64,000 nucleotides of DNA from Chaetorhynchus papuensis (lineage: Eukaryota > Chordata > Aves > Passeriformes > Rhipiduridae). Positions 12,441 through 24,545 of this stretch are shown piece by piece (within the stretch, counting starts at the first letter, position 1; every line of letters starts with the position of its first letter). The stretch covers positions 2,171,470 through 2,235,469 of the forward strand of contig VWYX01000012.1 of assembly GCA_013396525.1 (NCBI GenBank). Direction: 5' to 3'. The translations under genes were made by a program, and so were the position numbers. The notes below the pieces were generated by a model, which was not told the DNA's origin, ran no database searches, and was given only the letters and a program-made list of their open reading frames with translations.

Positions 12441-12990
12441 ATGGGCATTTAATTAGTCTATTTACAGGTTATGCAGTACCCAGAGAAGAGGAGTGCTCAG
12501 TAACTCTGCTTATTCTGTGCTTGCCCTGCCTCTGTCCTCCATAATGATATTCAGGCTGTGGAGGGGTTGAAATATCAACCTCATATCTGAAGACAAATTT
12601 ACATTTCACTCCAAACACCTTAATTTAATGAAGGTATTATGCTGTTGGTGGGTATTTAATTATGCTAGAGGCAGAGCTGAAATTTAATACTGTTCCACAT
12701 GCAGGGAAGATTTACTAGTAGCTTATTTTCAAAAGTCCTCTAAAAGACTAATGCTTATGCAGTCTACTCTTGTTTTTTAAAGCAGATTAGAATAACCCAA
12801 ACTTCCATAAATAAAATTTCATTTTAATTGCTCAATGAACATAATGTATGTCTTTTTAGATTATGGGTTTTTGAGGAGATATCTGGATTAGCTGCCTCTG
12901 CAGCAATGATCAATGCAACGTTTACTGCCCTTAGCATCTAAACCTTGCTGATTTACACATAACCAAATGTAATAATTCAGGACAAGTAAT
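12441..12990. promoter_or_regulatory. Candidate conserved non-coding element
   Basis: About 550 bp of non-repetitive AT-rich DNA with several TTTAATTA/TTAATTTAA words (about 12448, 12620, 12656) and little low complexity, as in deeply conserved enhancers. There is no open frame and no splice pair. It is a texture-based call that needs a cross-species alignment. Confidence 0.27.
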
Positions 12991-15900
12991 GCTGTACATG
13001 CTCATCTTATATATAAATCAAGGTGACAATTTGAAAATTATTGCGGAGCACACCTGTTGGTTTCTGTGTAACAGTTCCTGTCTCGCACAGCAGAAATCTG
13101 TTTTTTCAATCTCAGCTTATCGTGTTCTTTCTAATAAGAGGACACTACACTGAGGCATCATTTCTCAGCTTTGAGTCATGGCACTTTCTTTTTTGAGTCT
13201 GTGGGGTGGAAGGTGTAGTGGCTGTCATTGTTCGGGCACTCGGTGGGGGGGTGTCACTGTGATGGGACATTTCTCAGAGACTGAGATTCCAGGAAAAGTC
13301 AAACAAGCACTGGCTTATGTAGAACTACTAGGCAGTTTCTGATTACAGAGAAAAGCAATCAGTAATTAGGAATATTAGCCAAGCAAGCCCAAGCTATGTT
13401 ACACCAGGCTGGCTGTGATGGTTGCTCAGTTTGAAATGCCCATGCTCAAGGGCTCTGTGTCGGGGGGAGCGGGGCCAAAGCGGGTGTCACTGCTCTGCTG
13501 CTGCTCCGCAAACACAATTTGTGCAGATCAAGCCCAGCTTATCTCTCTTTATGGGTCAGAGTCAGTCTGCTCGGGCACAGCTGTTCTGGCTGGAGGTCAG
13601 TCCCACCCAGCTGCAGCTTGAGGGTCACTCAGGTGAAGCCTTTAGGTAATGGCAGGCTGGATATTGTTGATGTGTATTTCCTGTGTTTTTACACCTACAC
13701 CAAGGTGGTTTTGCTTGTGGCACTAAATGAAGCTGTCTGGAGGTATGACTGGGTCCAGGGCAAACAGAATGTCTTAGAAGATGCTACAATACACAGATTA
13801 AATTTACACAGGACAGCGACGTGAAAATATAAGGCGGAATGCTGATGGGAGATGTCACAGTCGGATTTATTGATGACATAGAGGCAGTGTAACTGAGAAC
13901 TCAGTGAAGCAAGAATTGATGCGATTAGTATCAGCTAGTAATTTTATCTTATTTACAATTTCTGCCCAGTGCATCAAGATACTGTACTGGGGTTTTGAGT
14001 GTTTTATCGCTACTGCTCTGTTGCCCAGGTAGTGAGATGTCTTGCCTGTTTGCTTTGCTTTGTTCAACTAAATTTGACAGAACTGTTTCTTCAGTTCAGA
14101 CTTCTTCTAATGAAGCCTTTAAAACAAAATATGCTGCCATTTTGGGGGGTACATTTTTTATTCAAAGCTATCATCTAATTTAAACATGTGACAGTTTCAT
14201 GCCTGATAACTTTCCTAGCACTAATTCCTTTTCACTGAGAGCCTAAATATGACAGTTCCTGACTCCTGGGATGTCCTGTTTCTTGTCACTGGGCAAGAGA
14301 ATTAGACTGAGTGACTTCAGCTGGGGAAACATCTGCTGTAGTTCTGAGCTGATTGCTGGCTTTTGGCTACCTCAGCTGTAAATTGTTCTGTAGTTAAAAT
14401 AATCCATGTTGGAGTTTTAGTAAAAAAGCCCTTACAGGAGCACCAAGTGCTAAAGCAGAGATCTTTTTAAAAGGTGAGAAAACTTTCTAGTGATTTCAGA
14501 TATGTTTGACTATTACTGGAACTGTTTATATTTGCGGGATTTCTTGGTAGAAGGAATTTTTCAGTACAGCAGAACATGGAATCAGTGTTTCTGGGATCAT
14601 AGTGAGTTTGGTACGGTAAGGGAGGTGCTATTTCATTTGGGCTGCTTGTCCCTTGCTTTAAAACATATTTACTTTCTGCCTTCAACCAGTTGGGGAAGGA
14701 AATAAGTTTAACAGATGTCTGGCTGTTGCTCCCACGTGCTGTGTGTTTGAGCCACAAGAAGCTCTGCAGCAAAGCGGGTTAGTCCCAGGTGTAGGCTGAG
14801 GGTGCTGTCGTTGTGCAGAAACAGGAGCTGAGGTGATGAACAGCTGAGGGCAGGGGACAATGGACAGTGCAGGGTGAAACGTGTGCTGTCAGTGCACTGC
14901 CAGTGGAGTCTGGGCGTGCTCCACGTCAGAAGTGGTGTGAAACAGCAGCGATGGGGCTGCTCTGTGCAGAAGGAGTAGAAGGTTGCCTAATGGCATGTCG
15001 TGCTTCTAAGGCTGTTTTAATGCTTGTGCCATATTAAACAAAAGACTTAAGCAAACAGCTTTGATGTTTAATTCTTTCTTTGCTTTGAGACAACTGGTTG
15101 TTGTTTCTGGGCTTCCAGCACATTTTACTTTGAAACAAAAGAAATTAAAATCCTAAAGAGACTTAGTCTGGTACACTTTTCTCTCCTATGAAGCATATCC
15201 CTTATGTAAACAGCTTAGGTGAGGAACATGTTATATTGGAGTTGGGACTTCAAAAATTACACTGGAGAAGTGGCAGGTCTCAAAAACAACCTTATGTACA
15301 TGATCAGCCTCGTAAACAGTGAGCTCAGGATTCTGGCTCTGTTTGCAGTTGTTAAGCATCTCTGTGAAATCAGGCTGCAGAACTAGTGTAGCACTAGTGG
15401 AGAAGAAAAGATACCAGCACTGAGAGGGAATGCTGCAGAGAGCATGAATCTGGTGAGTTTGGAAGAAAGGGAAAGGTGGTGAATAAGCTGAAGGGACAGA
15501 GTAGCCAGCTGCTTATTTTGCAAGCTAAGAGATGTGCCATTTGCCAACCATGAATATTATCTACAAATCTGGGGAAATATGGAAATTGAAGAATTTTAAC
15601 AGGTCACAAAAAGTGAGATGAAAGTGCTGAGGTAATCCCTATTTAACACTGCATTTTGGTATATTTTTTGTAAATATTAGTATTATCATACAGATTGCTG
15701 GAGCATGTGGCATGTTTGTTTGCTTGCCACTTGTCTAAAGCAGCATACTCTTCAAAACATGAACAGCATATTTCTCTCGAGTTTTTAACTGTCATGAAAA
15801 TGTTTTTAAGCAGTTTAAAACAGGGAATGAAACAACTGCAAGATGTAATCTCTGTCCTGTTTAGGGGAAGCAGAAAGGAAAATAACTTTAGCCACATTTC

Positions 15901-16811
15901 CCTGCAGATGTTCCACTTGACTATTGAATGATGTGGTGCGCAAGGGATGCTGATGCAAGTGATATTTGACAGTGCCACCTATTGCTAGAAAAGCAGAACT
16001 CAAATGAGTGTTTTTGTTATGTGCATGCCTAAATTGAGCAGAAAAATGAATTCATCTTTTAATTATTTCAAGGTAATTTAGCTATGTAGATATAAGCTCA
16101 CCTTTGTCTTTATGGCTATGAAATGGACGGCACTTTTAAAAAATGGATTTATCATACAGTTGCATCAGATGGTGAAATAAGTTTCTATTCCAGAAAACTT
16201 GCAACTATTGGCATGTGGTTGAATGCCAGTGACTGTATTTTGGCTAAATCTATTAAGCTTGATTGTTCCTCCCCCTTTAAGTGATGATAGAAGATTGATC
16301 CTAAAAATCCTCAAACTGCTATAGATTTAGCAAAACATAGGAAGTTAGTTTTTTCCAGTGCTTGGAGTTTATGTTAATGTGAAGAGAACAAAATGTTTTT
16401 TAACATGCTTCCAAAATTTCTATGAAAAGTGACTGGCAAATGATGAAAATTTTTTGAAGACAAAGGCTTAACGATCTGGATGTATCTTAATGCTCAGTAT
16501 CCTTTATGAGGTCTTTCGGTTAGCAAGCATGAAAGCTGATTTCTCTATCTGCCCTTTCAAGGATGGTATTTGTTTTATTATAGAAGTCTAACTAATGCTA
16601 ATGGTAGGAATAATGAAAGATTTATAGGGGCAGCCTGAGATCAATTTTAAGTTTTAATTGTGGTTTTTATTACTCATCCTTCCTACTGCCTCAGTCCTGT
16701 TGCTCATCTCTGTTAGAGAAACACTCAACCCTAAACCTCCCCCCCATTTTTGGCTTGTAGTCTTTAATGGAAAGAAAAAAAAAAGTTTCTCTGTGTGTTT
16801 TTCTCTTGAAG
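12991..16811. other. Unique non-coding DNA, no gene recognised
   Basis: This stretch contains a GC-richer patch at about 13420-13640 with three overlapping + frames, the longest being 13519-13824. These look like composition effects, and no motif is visible. Another GC-richer patch lies at 14720-14990. A possible exon-like pair at 15351-15451 (acceptor after 'ctctgtttgcag', donor 'ctg|gtgagt') has stops in all three frames. No recognised repeat body. Confidence 0.55.
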
Positions 16812-16826
16812 GACCTAAATGGCAAG
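16812..16826 (+). other. Candidate 15-nt microexon
   Basis: A pyrimidine-rich acceptor tract (16785-16811, ending tctcttgaag) is followed after 15 nt by the near-consensus donor AAG|GTAAGA. The enclosed 15 nt are GACCTAAATGGCAAG, a multiple of three that would insert Asp-Leu-Asn-Gly-Lys in one frame. Short in-frame microexons bounded by strong sites are a known feature of large neuronal genes. No parent gene is visible in this window, and such pairs can arise by chance, so this is only a candidate. Confidence 0.25.
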
Positions 16827-17585
16827 GTAAGAGCAGGAAAAGATGGAGCAGCTGGGGAGTAATTTGCTCTTTCTCAGGTCCAGGCAGGTATCTCTCAGGA
16901 GTTTATTGCTGCTTCACATAACTGATATTCTTTGGCTGAAGCTGTCCTCCTTCCTCAAATGTGGACCAGTCTTCTGTTACCCCTGCTGAGCTTCTGAAGA
17001 ACTGGATTGCTGCAAGGCTTAAGGGAATCAAAGGAAGCAGCTCTCAAGTCTATAGGCATCTGTAGATTTAGAGAAGGTTCAGAAGGAAAAATAAAGTGTT
17101 ACCTACCCACTTCCCGACCCTAGAAATGGTGTGGACAAATCTGACTTCAACATCCTAGTTAAGTTCAGGGCTGAAATGTAATTTAGCCAAAGTGAAAATA
17201 GCTTACTTATTTCATGGATGGATTTTTGTATTCTCTCTCTTCTTGAATCTCCTTGCTGAATCTCCTCTGCAGTCTGTTCCTATACATTTAGTCTTCTATT
17301 TTATCTTTGTAGCTACCTGCTCTCTTGGTGTTCCTTAGCATCAGTCCACCTGCTTGGTCATTCTCTTGTTCATTTATCTGCCTGAGACACATTCACAGAA
17401 CTAGAGCATCTGTGCCAAGCCAAAAACTCTTCAATTCTTACTGCAAAGTTTAAACCCCCTTTATAACTTTCCCTTATGCAGATTCTGTAGACTTAAAAAG
17501 GAAAACATTTTTCAGCAATTAAGTTAGGTGTCTTTGGAGGAGTCTGTATGCCCTCTTGTAAGGAAGTTTCCTGTTAAGAAGTGAC
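16827..17585. other. Unique non-coding DNA, no gene recognised
   Basis: Ordinary AT-rich sequence with pyrimidine-rich patches at 17225-17390. No open frame, repeat or RNA gene could be supported. Confidence 0.6.
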
Positions 17586-17699
17586 ACGGAATGTGCGAGC
17601 AAAGGCGTCTGGACGCGTGTCCGGTGAGCGCGGGGCCAGCAGAGGGCACTTCAACCTGGGAGTGGGAATGTGCTCCGAGCTGACATCCAAATCCCGCGG
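17586..17699 (+). promoter_or_regulatory. CpG cluster with CTCF-type core motif
   Basis: Eleven CpG dinucleotides fall within about 115 bp, while the flanking kilobases are nearly CpG-free. They include ACGCGT at 17614-17619, GCGCG at about 17628 and CGCG near 17696. Within the cluster, 17636-17649 reads CCAGCAGAGGGCAC, which matches the CTCF core consensus CCASYAGRKGGCRS at 13 or 14 of 14 positions, on the + strand and preceded by GCGGGG as in strong sites. A CG|GTGAGC donor-like word overlaps at about 17622-17630, so a small unmethylated promoter with a first exon is an alternative. CTCF binds such sites to anchor chromatin loops, and motif orientation determines loop direction. Binding itself is inferred. 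Confidence 0.6.
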
Positions 17700-19384
17700 A
17701 ACTGGCTGTCTTTGATCAGAAATGGGATTTTTGTTTTTCTTTTAAATGTTAATGAGAACCATTTACGCAAGGGTTGTTTTTGTTGTGATTGGTGCTTTGT
17801 TGGCAATGTCTTCTACAAACTCTCTGTGGCCAAACACTGTGGTACAGTGGAAGAATTTGGGAACTGGAGGAGAAAAAAATGTTCCCCATATAGTTTAAGG
17901 TGTGCCTTTACCGAAATAAATTATACCTTTGTTGTGACATTGTATCATATAAAATTGAGCATAATGGTGGATGTTAAAACAATCCTTGAAAAACTTTTTC
18001 CCCAATGTGATGCTTCTAATTTCTTTTTAGTTGTGATTTGATTTATTCTTTTAATTGAAAAGCAACTGAAATTGGAGAACACTACAACCAACTAACTGAT
18101 TTTTGTGGATGACAATGTAAGTTACTTAACAACAAATCACAGTCTATTTCCCCTTCCAGTCCAGTGCCAATTTTGTTACCTTGTAATACAATACTAACAG
18201 ATGATTGTATCTGCCATTAATGCGTTTAACAGGAGACTACAAATTATATTTGATAAGAAGCGCCTCATGCTCTTTCATTTGCCCTGGTGTAGATCTGAAG
18301 TTACTGCCTTGGATTGAAAAGATTTGTTCTTGTGTAAGAGCTTACTGGTGTAAATGAGGATAGTCAAGCCTGACATGTGGTGATGTACCAAATTATATTA
18401 CAGGATATTTAAATTCTGTCTCCCACTGTGAACAGCAGGATACCGTTTTTATCCTTCCTGTTGAATGCAGAATCACTTTTCCATTTATAAATTGAGCCTG
18501 AACAGAGCGCTCTTGGTATTGGCTGTTCCTCTGCTACTCCACATGCAGAGTATATTAAGACACCTGTTCATCCTTGTAAGGCAAACAACAAACAAACCAA
18601 AATACTTTCCTAAAAACAAATTGTTCTGTGATTAGTGGAACTAATGAAGCTTCACTGCCTGCAGGTTTCTGTCCTTTTTCCCCGATCCACTCAGGAAGCC
18701 TCCCACCAGAAGGCTTTACTAGTTTCTATTTGCCCATATTTCATGTGATCTTCCCTTTGTCCTTTTTGCCCTGTTGCCAGTTCCTGTTTCTCTCTATCCT
18801 GTAACCCTTCCTGCAGTACCTTCATCAGGTTCCTCCTGCCCTGTCACCATCAGCAGTGCTTCTGCCTGGCCCTGGGTGCCTGGGGTGCCCGGTGGGAGCT
18901 GCTCAGGTGGCCAAGTTATTAGCCTCAGATATCTCAGAGGGGAGGATAATTCAAGTCCCTTGTTTTACTACCTGACAGATTTTCCCAGTGCTCAGGGGAA
19001 TTTAATATCTTCAAGGTGCCTGCCTTCTGTTAAATTTCATAGAAATGGACCAGCAGATATTAAAAGCGTGTCTTTATTCCCTACTCCTTGTTCCGGTGAT
19101 TGGTCTTTGTGAGACTGATTTAGATTTATTTTTGTTAAACTGTTGCTCTTTTTCTGTCTTGCTCTCTTGTTTTGCAAATCAAGTGCAGTGGTTACCAGTG
19201 ATGTTGTTAACTGCATAGAAAGCAAGCACAGATTAGGAAAGGAGAGTTTAGCTCCTTATTATTTTTAGGGGCATGTATGCAACTTAATATCTTGTAGAGC
19301 TTGCACTTGAGGACAGTATGAAGTGATTGCCTCTAGGCATACCAAAAACAAAAGTGGAAGATGAATGCTGAAAATTCACTGGAG
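17700..19384. other. Unique non-coding DNA, no gene recognised
   Basis: AT-rich up to about 18650, then a pyrimidine-rich, GC-richer patch at 18650-18960. The + open frames 17670-18041 and 18774-19112 have no recognisable motif. A GTAAGT donor word at about 18117 has no coding-compatible exon before it because an in-frame TGA precedes it. No repeat body recognised. Confidence 0.6.
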
Positions 19385-19645
19385 TCCTACCAGTTCCTTG
19401 TGCTTCCAGAGTCCCTCTGGAATTCTGGTCTGGCTCCCTGCTCGAGCAGGGTGCACCAGAGCAGGTTGCTCAGGATGCATCCAGTTGGGTTTGGAGTATC
19501 TCCACAGATGGAGACACCACAGCCTCTCTGAGTGACCCGTGCCAGTGCTGGGACACCTGTGCTGGAAAGCAGCATTCAGGTGGTGTCTGCCCACTGCTCC
19601 TTGTCCTGTCAGTGGGTTCTGTGCAGGTGCACCCTCCCTCCAGGT
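19385..19645 (-). mobile_element. CR1 LINE 3' fragment, antisense orientation
   Basis: On the + strand the segment reads as the reverse complement of the avian CR1 3' region. Recognisable pieces in order are 'gagtccctctgg' (about 19410), 'ctgctcgagcagggtgcacc' (about 19438-19457), 'agagcaggttgctcaggat' (about 19458-19476), 'gtttggagtatctccacaga' (about 19489-19508), 'gagacaccacagcctctctg' (19511-19530) and 'ccttgtcctgtcagtgg' (about 19599). Small deletions are present around 19531-19580. The short - strand open frames over this interval are translations of the element and not genes. It is less decayed than the two older CR1 copies at 2930 and 6770. Confidence 0.85.
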
Positions 19646-22600
19646 GTGTGGTTCTTCTGGCAGATTTTCGTAGCCAGAGCTACATAAGGCACCGTGTACG
19701 AATTTGTTTTTGTCATGTTACAAGTGGTCAGCCACCCTGTTTATAAAGTTTTGTATTTTGTATATCACCTTTTTTTTTTTCATCAGCAGTACTTGTTTGG
19801 ATTTCTGAACACCTAGGAGCAACTCACAGTATTCTTTTCTAATCCAAATATTTTTCAAAAGGCCACTTGAAATTCCATACTTTGAAATTTAAGTACTAAT
19901 TTCATTTTCCATAGGTTTATTATATAGAAGTTGACCTGCCCTTGTATGTATGGGCATTTCAGGTTTTTCATTGTAAAGGGGAAACCATTCAAACTTCTTG
20001 CCTATTATTAAGTTAGCAAAGCCAGGAGCAATTGGTGTCCTTTTAAGCTCTGCTTTATTCAGTGGCTATATATAGATTCCCTGTCTTAGCTTTTAATACT
20101 TGAAAATCCTATCTGAGTGTATTTATGCTCACTTAGGTGCTATCCAGTATTCAGTATTCAAATACCAATACTCTTAAGTGAGTCCTTTAAGCTCGTTTGG
20201 TGCATTGAGCCTTCTTTGTTTTGTGAAAATGAAAACATGCACAGTATTTTTTATCAATATGTGTTTAATGAAAACACCTGCAGGTTTTAAAATTGTCCTG
20301 TTTGCTCAGTGCAGAGTGATAGAGATGGCTGGAGCAGAAGAATTACACCAAATCTCCTGGTGGATAACAAATTTGCTCTTTGTGTTACTTTCCCAAAGGC
20401 TTATTAAAAAAACAAAACAAGAAACTTACCAGCCAAAAAAAACCCCAAAACAACCAAACAAGTATCTTGAGAAATATTTTTTTTGAATGAAAAAGTTTTT
20501 AGATTGCAACAGTTACCTTATAAACATACTGAAAATAAATGTTTTGCCAACAAATAAACTACAGTCAGTAGTTGGATGCTGGTGAAGAAGGTGCATGTGG
20601 CTCTTTAGGGATTAATGAACAAATATAAGTGAGGGACTGTCGATAAGCCATGAGCATTTACACGTGGTGTGTTTTATTGCTGTGTTGTATCAAGGGCCTA
20701 AGCCGAGGAGTTGACAGGTATTGTAAGAGATGAGGACAACAATAAACAGAACCTACACAGACAAAGCAAATCTGTCTTTAAACTACAATTTGTAAAAGTA
20801 TGTGGACTGTAGTCTTATGATAAATAACCCTTATGATAAATAAAAGACAACTGGAAAAGTGCTGCTTAATTCTCTGAATATTTGGTACTGCTTATTTTGA
20901 GATCATTTTGGAAGGAATATGCAATACATAGGCGAGATTTTTTAATCATAATTTTGGGGGGGGGTTAGTTTTTAATTAATTGTGAAGGCTCTTGCTTTTT
21001 CTCTTGCATAGCTGAAGAAATGTAATATTAAAATATTTTATGATTTCAAAAGACTTTATGTATTTATTTACATCATTCTGTAAAAGTAATTAGATAAAAA
21101 TACCCAATAAAAAGAAGTAAGAATTTCTCTAAACTGCTTTAATGAGGCCTAATATAAATCTGAACTTCAGATCACATTAGGGTTGTCTTATGCCCTAATT
21201 TCAAATGACAGCTCTGGCTTGCCACTCAGTTGGCCTTTTATTTTGTGTCACGAATTAACCAACCGTGTGTTCTTATGTCACTGTTTTATCAGAGCTACAG
21301 TTAAAGATGGGAAAATTTCCTTACAGTAGTTATATTAGAACACAAGTTACAGTAGGGGGGATAAAGGCAGTTTCAGACCATATTTAGATATTTCAAATAT
21401 GGATAAATATAGAGGAATGTGAAATTCCTTCTGGTTTTCCACACTTCCTACCAATACAGTGCAGTGCAAAGTGCAGTTTATGCTCATTAGCAGCAATGTA
21501 TCAGCACCAATGTGCTGTGCTGCTCTTGCAGCTGTTTCTGTTAATGGGTGGATGAGGCAGAGAACACTTGCATAGGTGAAACAGTTCTGGAAAACGTGTA
21601 GTGTTTGTGACACTTTTTAAAACGGAGGGTCTGCAGTTTGTAGTTGAAGAAAGGGGATCTACTGAAAACATGAAAGGGCAAAAAGCAATTGTGAACGTTG
21701 CAGAGCTTTTTATTGGTGCCGCTTTTTGGTTTTTTATAAATTTGCTGCTTACTGAAGGGGATTAACATCTCATAATGCCTCTTTTTTAGAGCTTTGGCTT
21801 GATTCTGTGCCTTTGAATCATACATACCACCTTGTGGGTCTAAATAAATTAGGTAATACATAGTGCTTGATGTACCGACAATATTCTGGGGTTGGATTAA
21901 CAGCTTCAGGAAAGGCGAAAATATGACTTCTTGTCTTCATTTGCCAGTGCAGAAGGCATTATCAAAATGAGGTGTTAGTGATCAGCCAAATCATTCTTGT
22001 CTGTCTCTGTCTAGAGTTGGATGCCACAAGGAACTAGAAACAGGATAGGCTGCAGTGGCTCCGATCGATGGCCGCAAGTGGATGCCTGTGGACAGTACAA
22101 GAGGCAGTCATAATTGAAATGCCACTTAGGCTTTCCCAGGCTTGCAGCCCTTTTGGTCCGGGGACTTTTGGAGCTGGATGTGGCCTTGGCTGCTTGGGAA
22201 GCCTCAGTGGGGCTCTCTGAGGAGCTCTTTTGCCATTGCTTAAATCCTTGTAAACCTGTGGCCTCGGCAGCATTCCCCAGCAAATGTGCATTTGCTGTGT
22301 AAACAACCATCTTTTTTAAGGAGGGGAGAAAGAAGGGGAAAAAGGAATTTTGAACCAGACTACTGCTACTTCTGTTTATCTCCTGGTTCTTGTATGAAAA
22401 GAGTCAGGAAGGTCAGGATAATATGCCTTGCAGCTTTCTCTGTGGTGTCCTTTCCTCAGAGTGCTGGGCTTTGGTCAAAGGGAAGTCAATTCAGTGCATT
22501 GTGGTGTTTGTTGCTGTTTTCGGTGCTCTGCCGGCTGGGAAGAGGTGGTACTGCCCTCGGGCTCTGGGAGGGAATCTTTCCTCCGGAAGTGCCCAGGCAG

Positions 22601-24284
22601 AGGAGGAGAAGGTGGTGGCTGCTGTATTGCTGCTTCTCTTCAGATCTAATGAAAAGCACACCAGGACTTTGACCATTATGTGTAAAAGGCTGAATCACGG
22701 GGTGGTGCTGTGCTGCTCTGGACAGTTCATGGAATACGCTCCTGTGTGAGCTGCACAAAGCCAGAGGCGTTGTACCCGTGCCTTCAAATGCACGTGGCTG
22801 CAGCAACTCAGTTTAGCTGCCCTTCATTTAGAGAAGGGAATGTGCATTTACACATACACACAATTATGTCTCTGAATGAGAGACTCTCCTGATGTAACTT
22901 TATTCGTCCCTTTTAAAGAGACAATATACTGCTTATCTCAGTAAGCCTGTAAATAATAATGCTTATCCAAAGACAGTGGTTGGAATTGCAATTACTATTG
23001 ATTTTTCATAAACTACTGTTGGAGTAGTTCTTCATTCAGTGGAATATTAAGCTTTGCTTATATCCAGACCCAATTACACTCGTACTTCAGTGGTGCCTGG
23101 TGATGGTGCTGTTGAATGGGTGCATAGTTTCGTTTCCTTTATCCCCCTAAAGAATGCTTCCCAGTGCTTGAAGCTGCTTCAGGTGCCTCTACCTTAGTGC
23201 CTGCTGCAATGTAAGGAAGGAAAGACCAGAACTTGCAGGGAGTTTTATGATTCAAGGCTGCAGATCCATCTCAGGTGTTGTCCAGCTGCTCCTCCCAGCA
23301 GCACTAAAGGGCTGATAGAGACAGCTCTTCTCCCTGCCCTGATGATATTCCCTTCACTTTCTGGTAGCCCTTGTTCCTTTCCTCCTCAGGTGAGCTGTGT
23401 TTGGCCTAATGAAATCACCCACCTCATCTGTTCCCTCTCCTCCTCTCCTGATGTTTTAACCCTCAGTGACTGTCTCTTGCTCTTTGGTTCTGGTTACCAT
23501 GATGCCTGTCTTTGAAGCTCTGCAGTAGTTCTGGAAGTTTGTGATACTCTGGCATTTTCACTGTATGTTTTATTGTTTTCTCCATTTTATTTTACCCTTT
23601 TAAATTGGAAACTCTCAGTGTAAAGTAATGGTAAATACAGTTATATTTATTTTCAGGCTTACAGGTGGAGCTCCTGACTAATTTTTCTGGTTATTATCTA
23701 CTTGGCTGTTTGTTTCTCTCATTTCTTTGAATCCCCTGGACTCAGTGGAGGAACTGCGAGTTGTGGTGTTTATGTGTGCATGGATACGAAGACTTTGCAC
23801 CTTTCAGTAATTGCTGAGATTTGTGCTGTGCTCTGTACTCTGTGGAGACACTGATTAGTGTTTTGGTTAGTTGAGCTACTTAAAAAGAACATCTAAACCA
23901 AAACTCAGTATCGAGAGAGAGTGGTTTTCTCCTTGGTTGTACAGCTTGGGGCCTTAGTGGGTCACCAGCTGTGCTGGGCACAGCCCCGAATGATTTGTGC
24001 TTCTCTCCTGCCCAACACCAGAGTGCCTTTCATGCATCTCACTCAGATGTTTTCCTTCCTCCTTCCAACACCTTTTTTTTTTCCTCTTGAGAAATGAATG
24101 AATTCTTCATTGTTGGCCTCTTCTTTGCTCTCCAAATTATTGATAGATGTTTCCTGTTTACCTAATGCTTTTTCAGTCCTTTGTTTTGTTTTGTTAGTAA
24201 ACAAGAAGTATTATTTGTAGGTGTTAAATACACACTGTACCTGTTCTGGAAAAAAAACCAGAAACCAAAAAACAGTCTTTCAGA
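19646..24284. other. Unique non-coding DNA, no gene recognised
   Basis: Mostly AT-rich, with a nine-G run at about 20956-20964 and a short direct repeat (cttatgataaataa) at about 20813 and 20830. A GC-richer stretch at 22000-22760 yields several overlapping frames on both strands (the longest is 22286-22672 +). Competing frames with no motif suggest composition rather than coding. The 23160-23480 stretch is pyrimidine-rich. No RNA gene or repeat body was recognised. Confidence 0.55.
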
Positions 24285-24332
24285 TTTTTTTTTTTTAATA
24301 CGCAGGAAAAAATTTAGTTTAGCATTTCTCCT

Positions 24333-24542
24333 CTAGAGATTTTTGTGTCTTTTTCTTTCAGGTTCTTCCTCTTGCAGTTCTAGGAACTCCTGATACCCTT
24401 GAACAGGACAGAGTCTTTGAAGTTTGTTATCCAGGGGTTGCAATCTATCCAAAGCTCTGGTTTGTAACTCGATATAGACCATGGATGAACCACCCAGCAG
24501 TGGTGGTAAATGATGCAGTTTGTCACTGAGCACTGTTTTGCT
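24333..24542 (-). pseudogene. Possible 3' end of a coding sequence or retrocopy, unidentified
   Basis: A 69-codon frame on the - strand is open between a TAA at 24543-24545 and a TAG at 24333-24335, with no ATG at its start. Its C-terminus reads EFLELQEEEPERKRHKNL, preceded by a leucine-rich, helix-prone segment. The composition is polar and heptad-like, unlike the hydrophobic chance frames elsewhere in the window. The stop is followed, on the same strand, by about 36 nt and then a 12-A run (24285-24296), a layout like a processed transcript end. No AATAAA is visible. A terminal exon would need the acceptor 'caaaacag' near 24534-24541, which lacks a pyrimidine tract. I do not recognise the protein. 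The overlapping + strand exon model is listed separately and both cannot be main interpretations. Confidence 0.3.
24362..24505 (+). other. Candidate 144-nt internal exon (+ strand), unidentified
   Basis: A strong acceptor (pyrimidine-rich 24340-24361, ending tttttctttcag) and a usable donor (GTG|gtaaat at 24506) bound exactly 144 nt, or 48 codons. Only one of the three frames is open, and it runs phase 0 to phase 0, so the unit could be skipped or included without a frameshift. The in-frame stops lie outside the splice sites at 24320-24322 and 24527-24529. The peptide includes GVAIYPKLWFVTRYRPW and matches nothing I know. It may instead be the antisense shadow of the - strand frame over the same interval. 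Confidence 0.27.
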
Positions 24543-24545
24543 TTA

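Noticed and set aside
15351..15451. Acceptor/donor pair enclosing about 101 nt
   Set aside because: Stops in all three frames and no other support. Pairs of this quality recur by chance in 64 kb.
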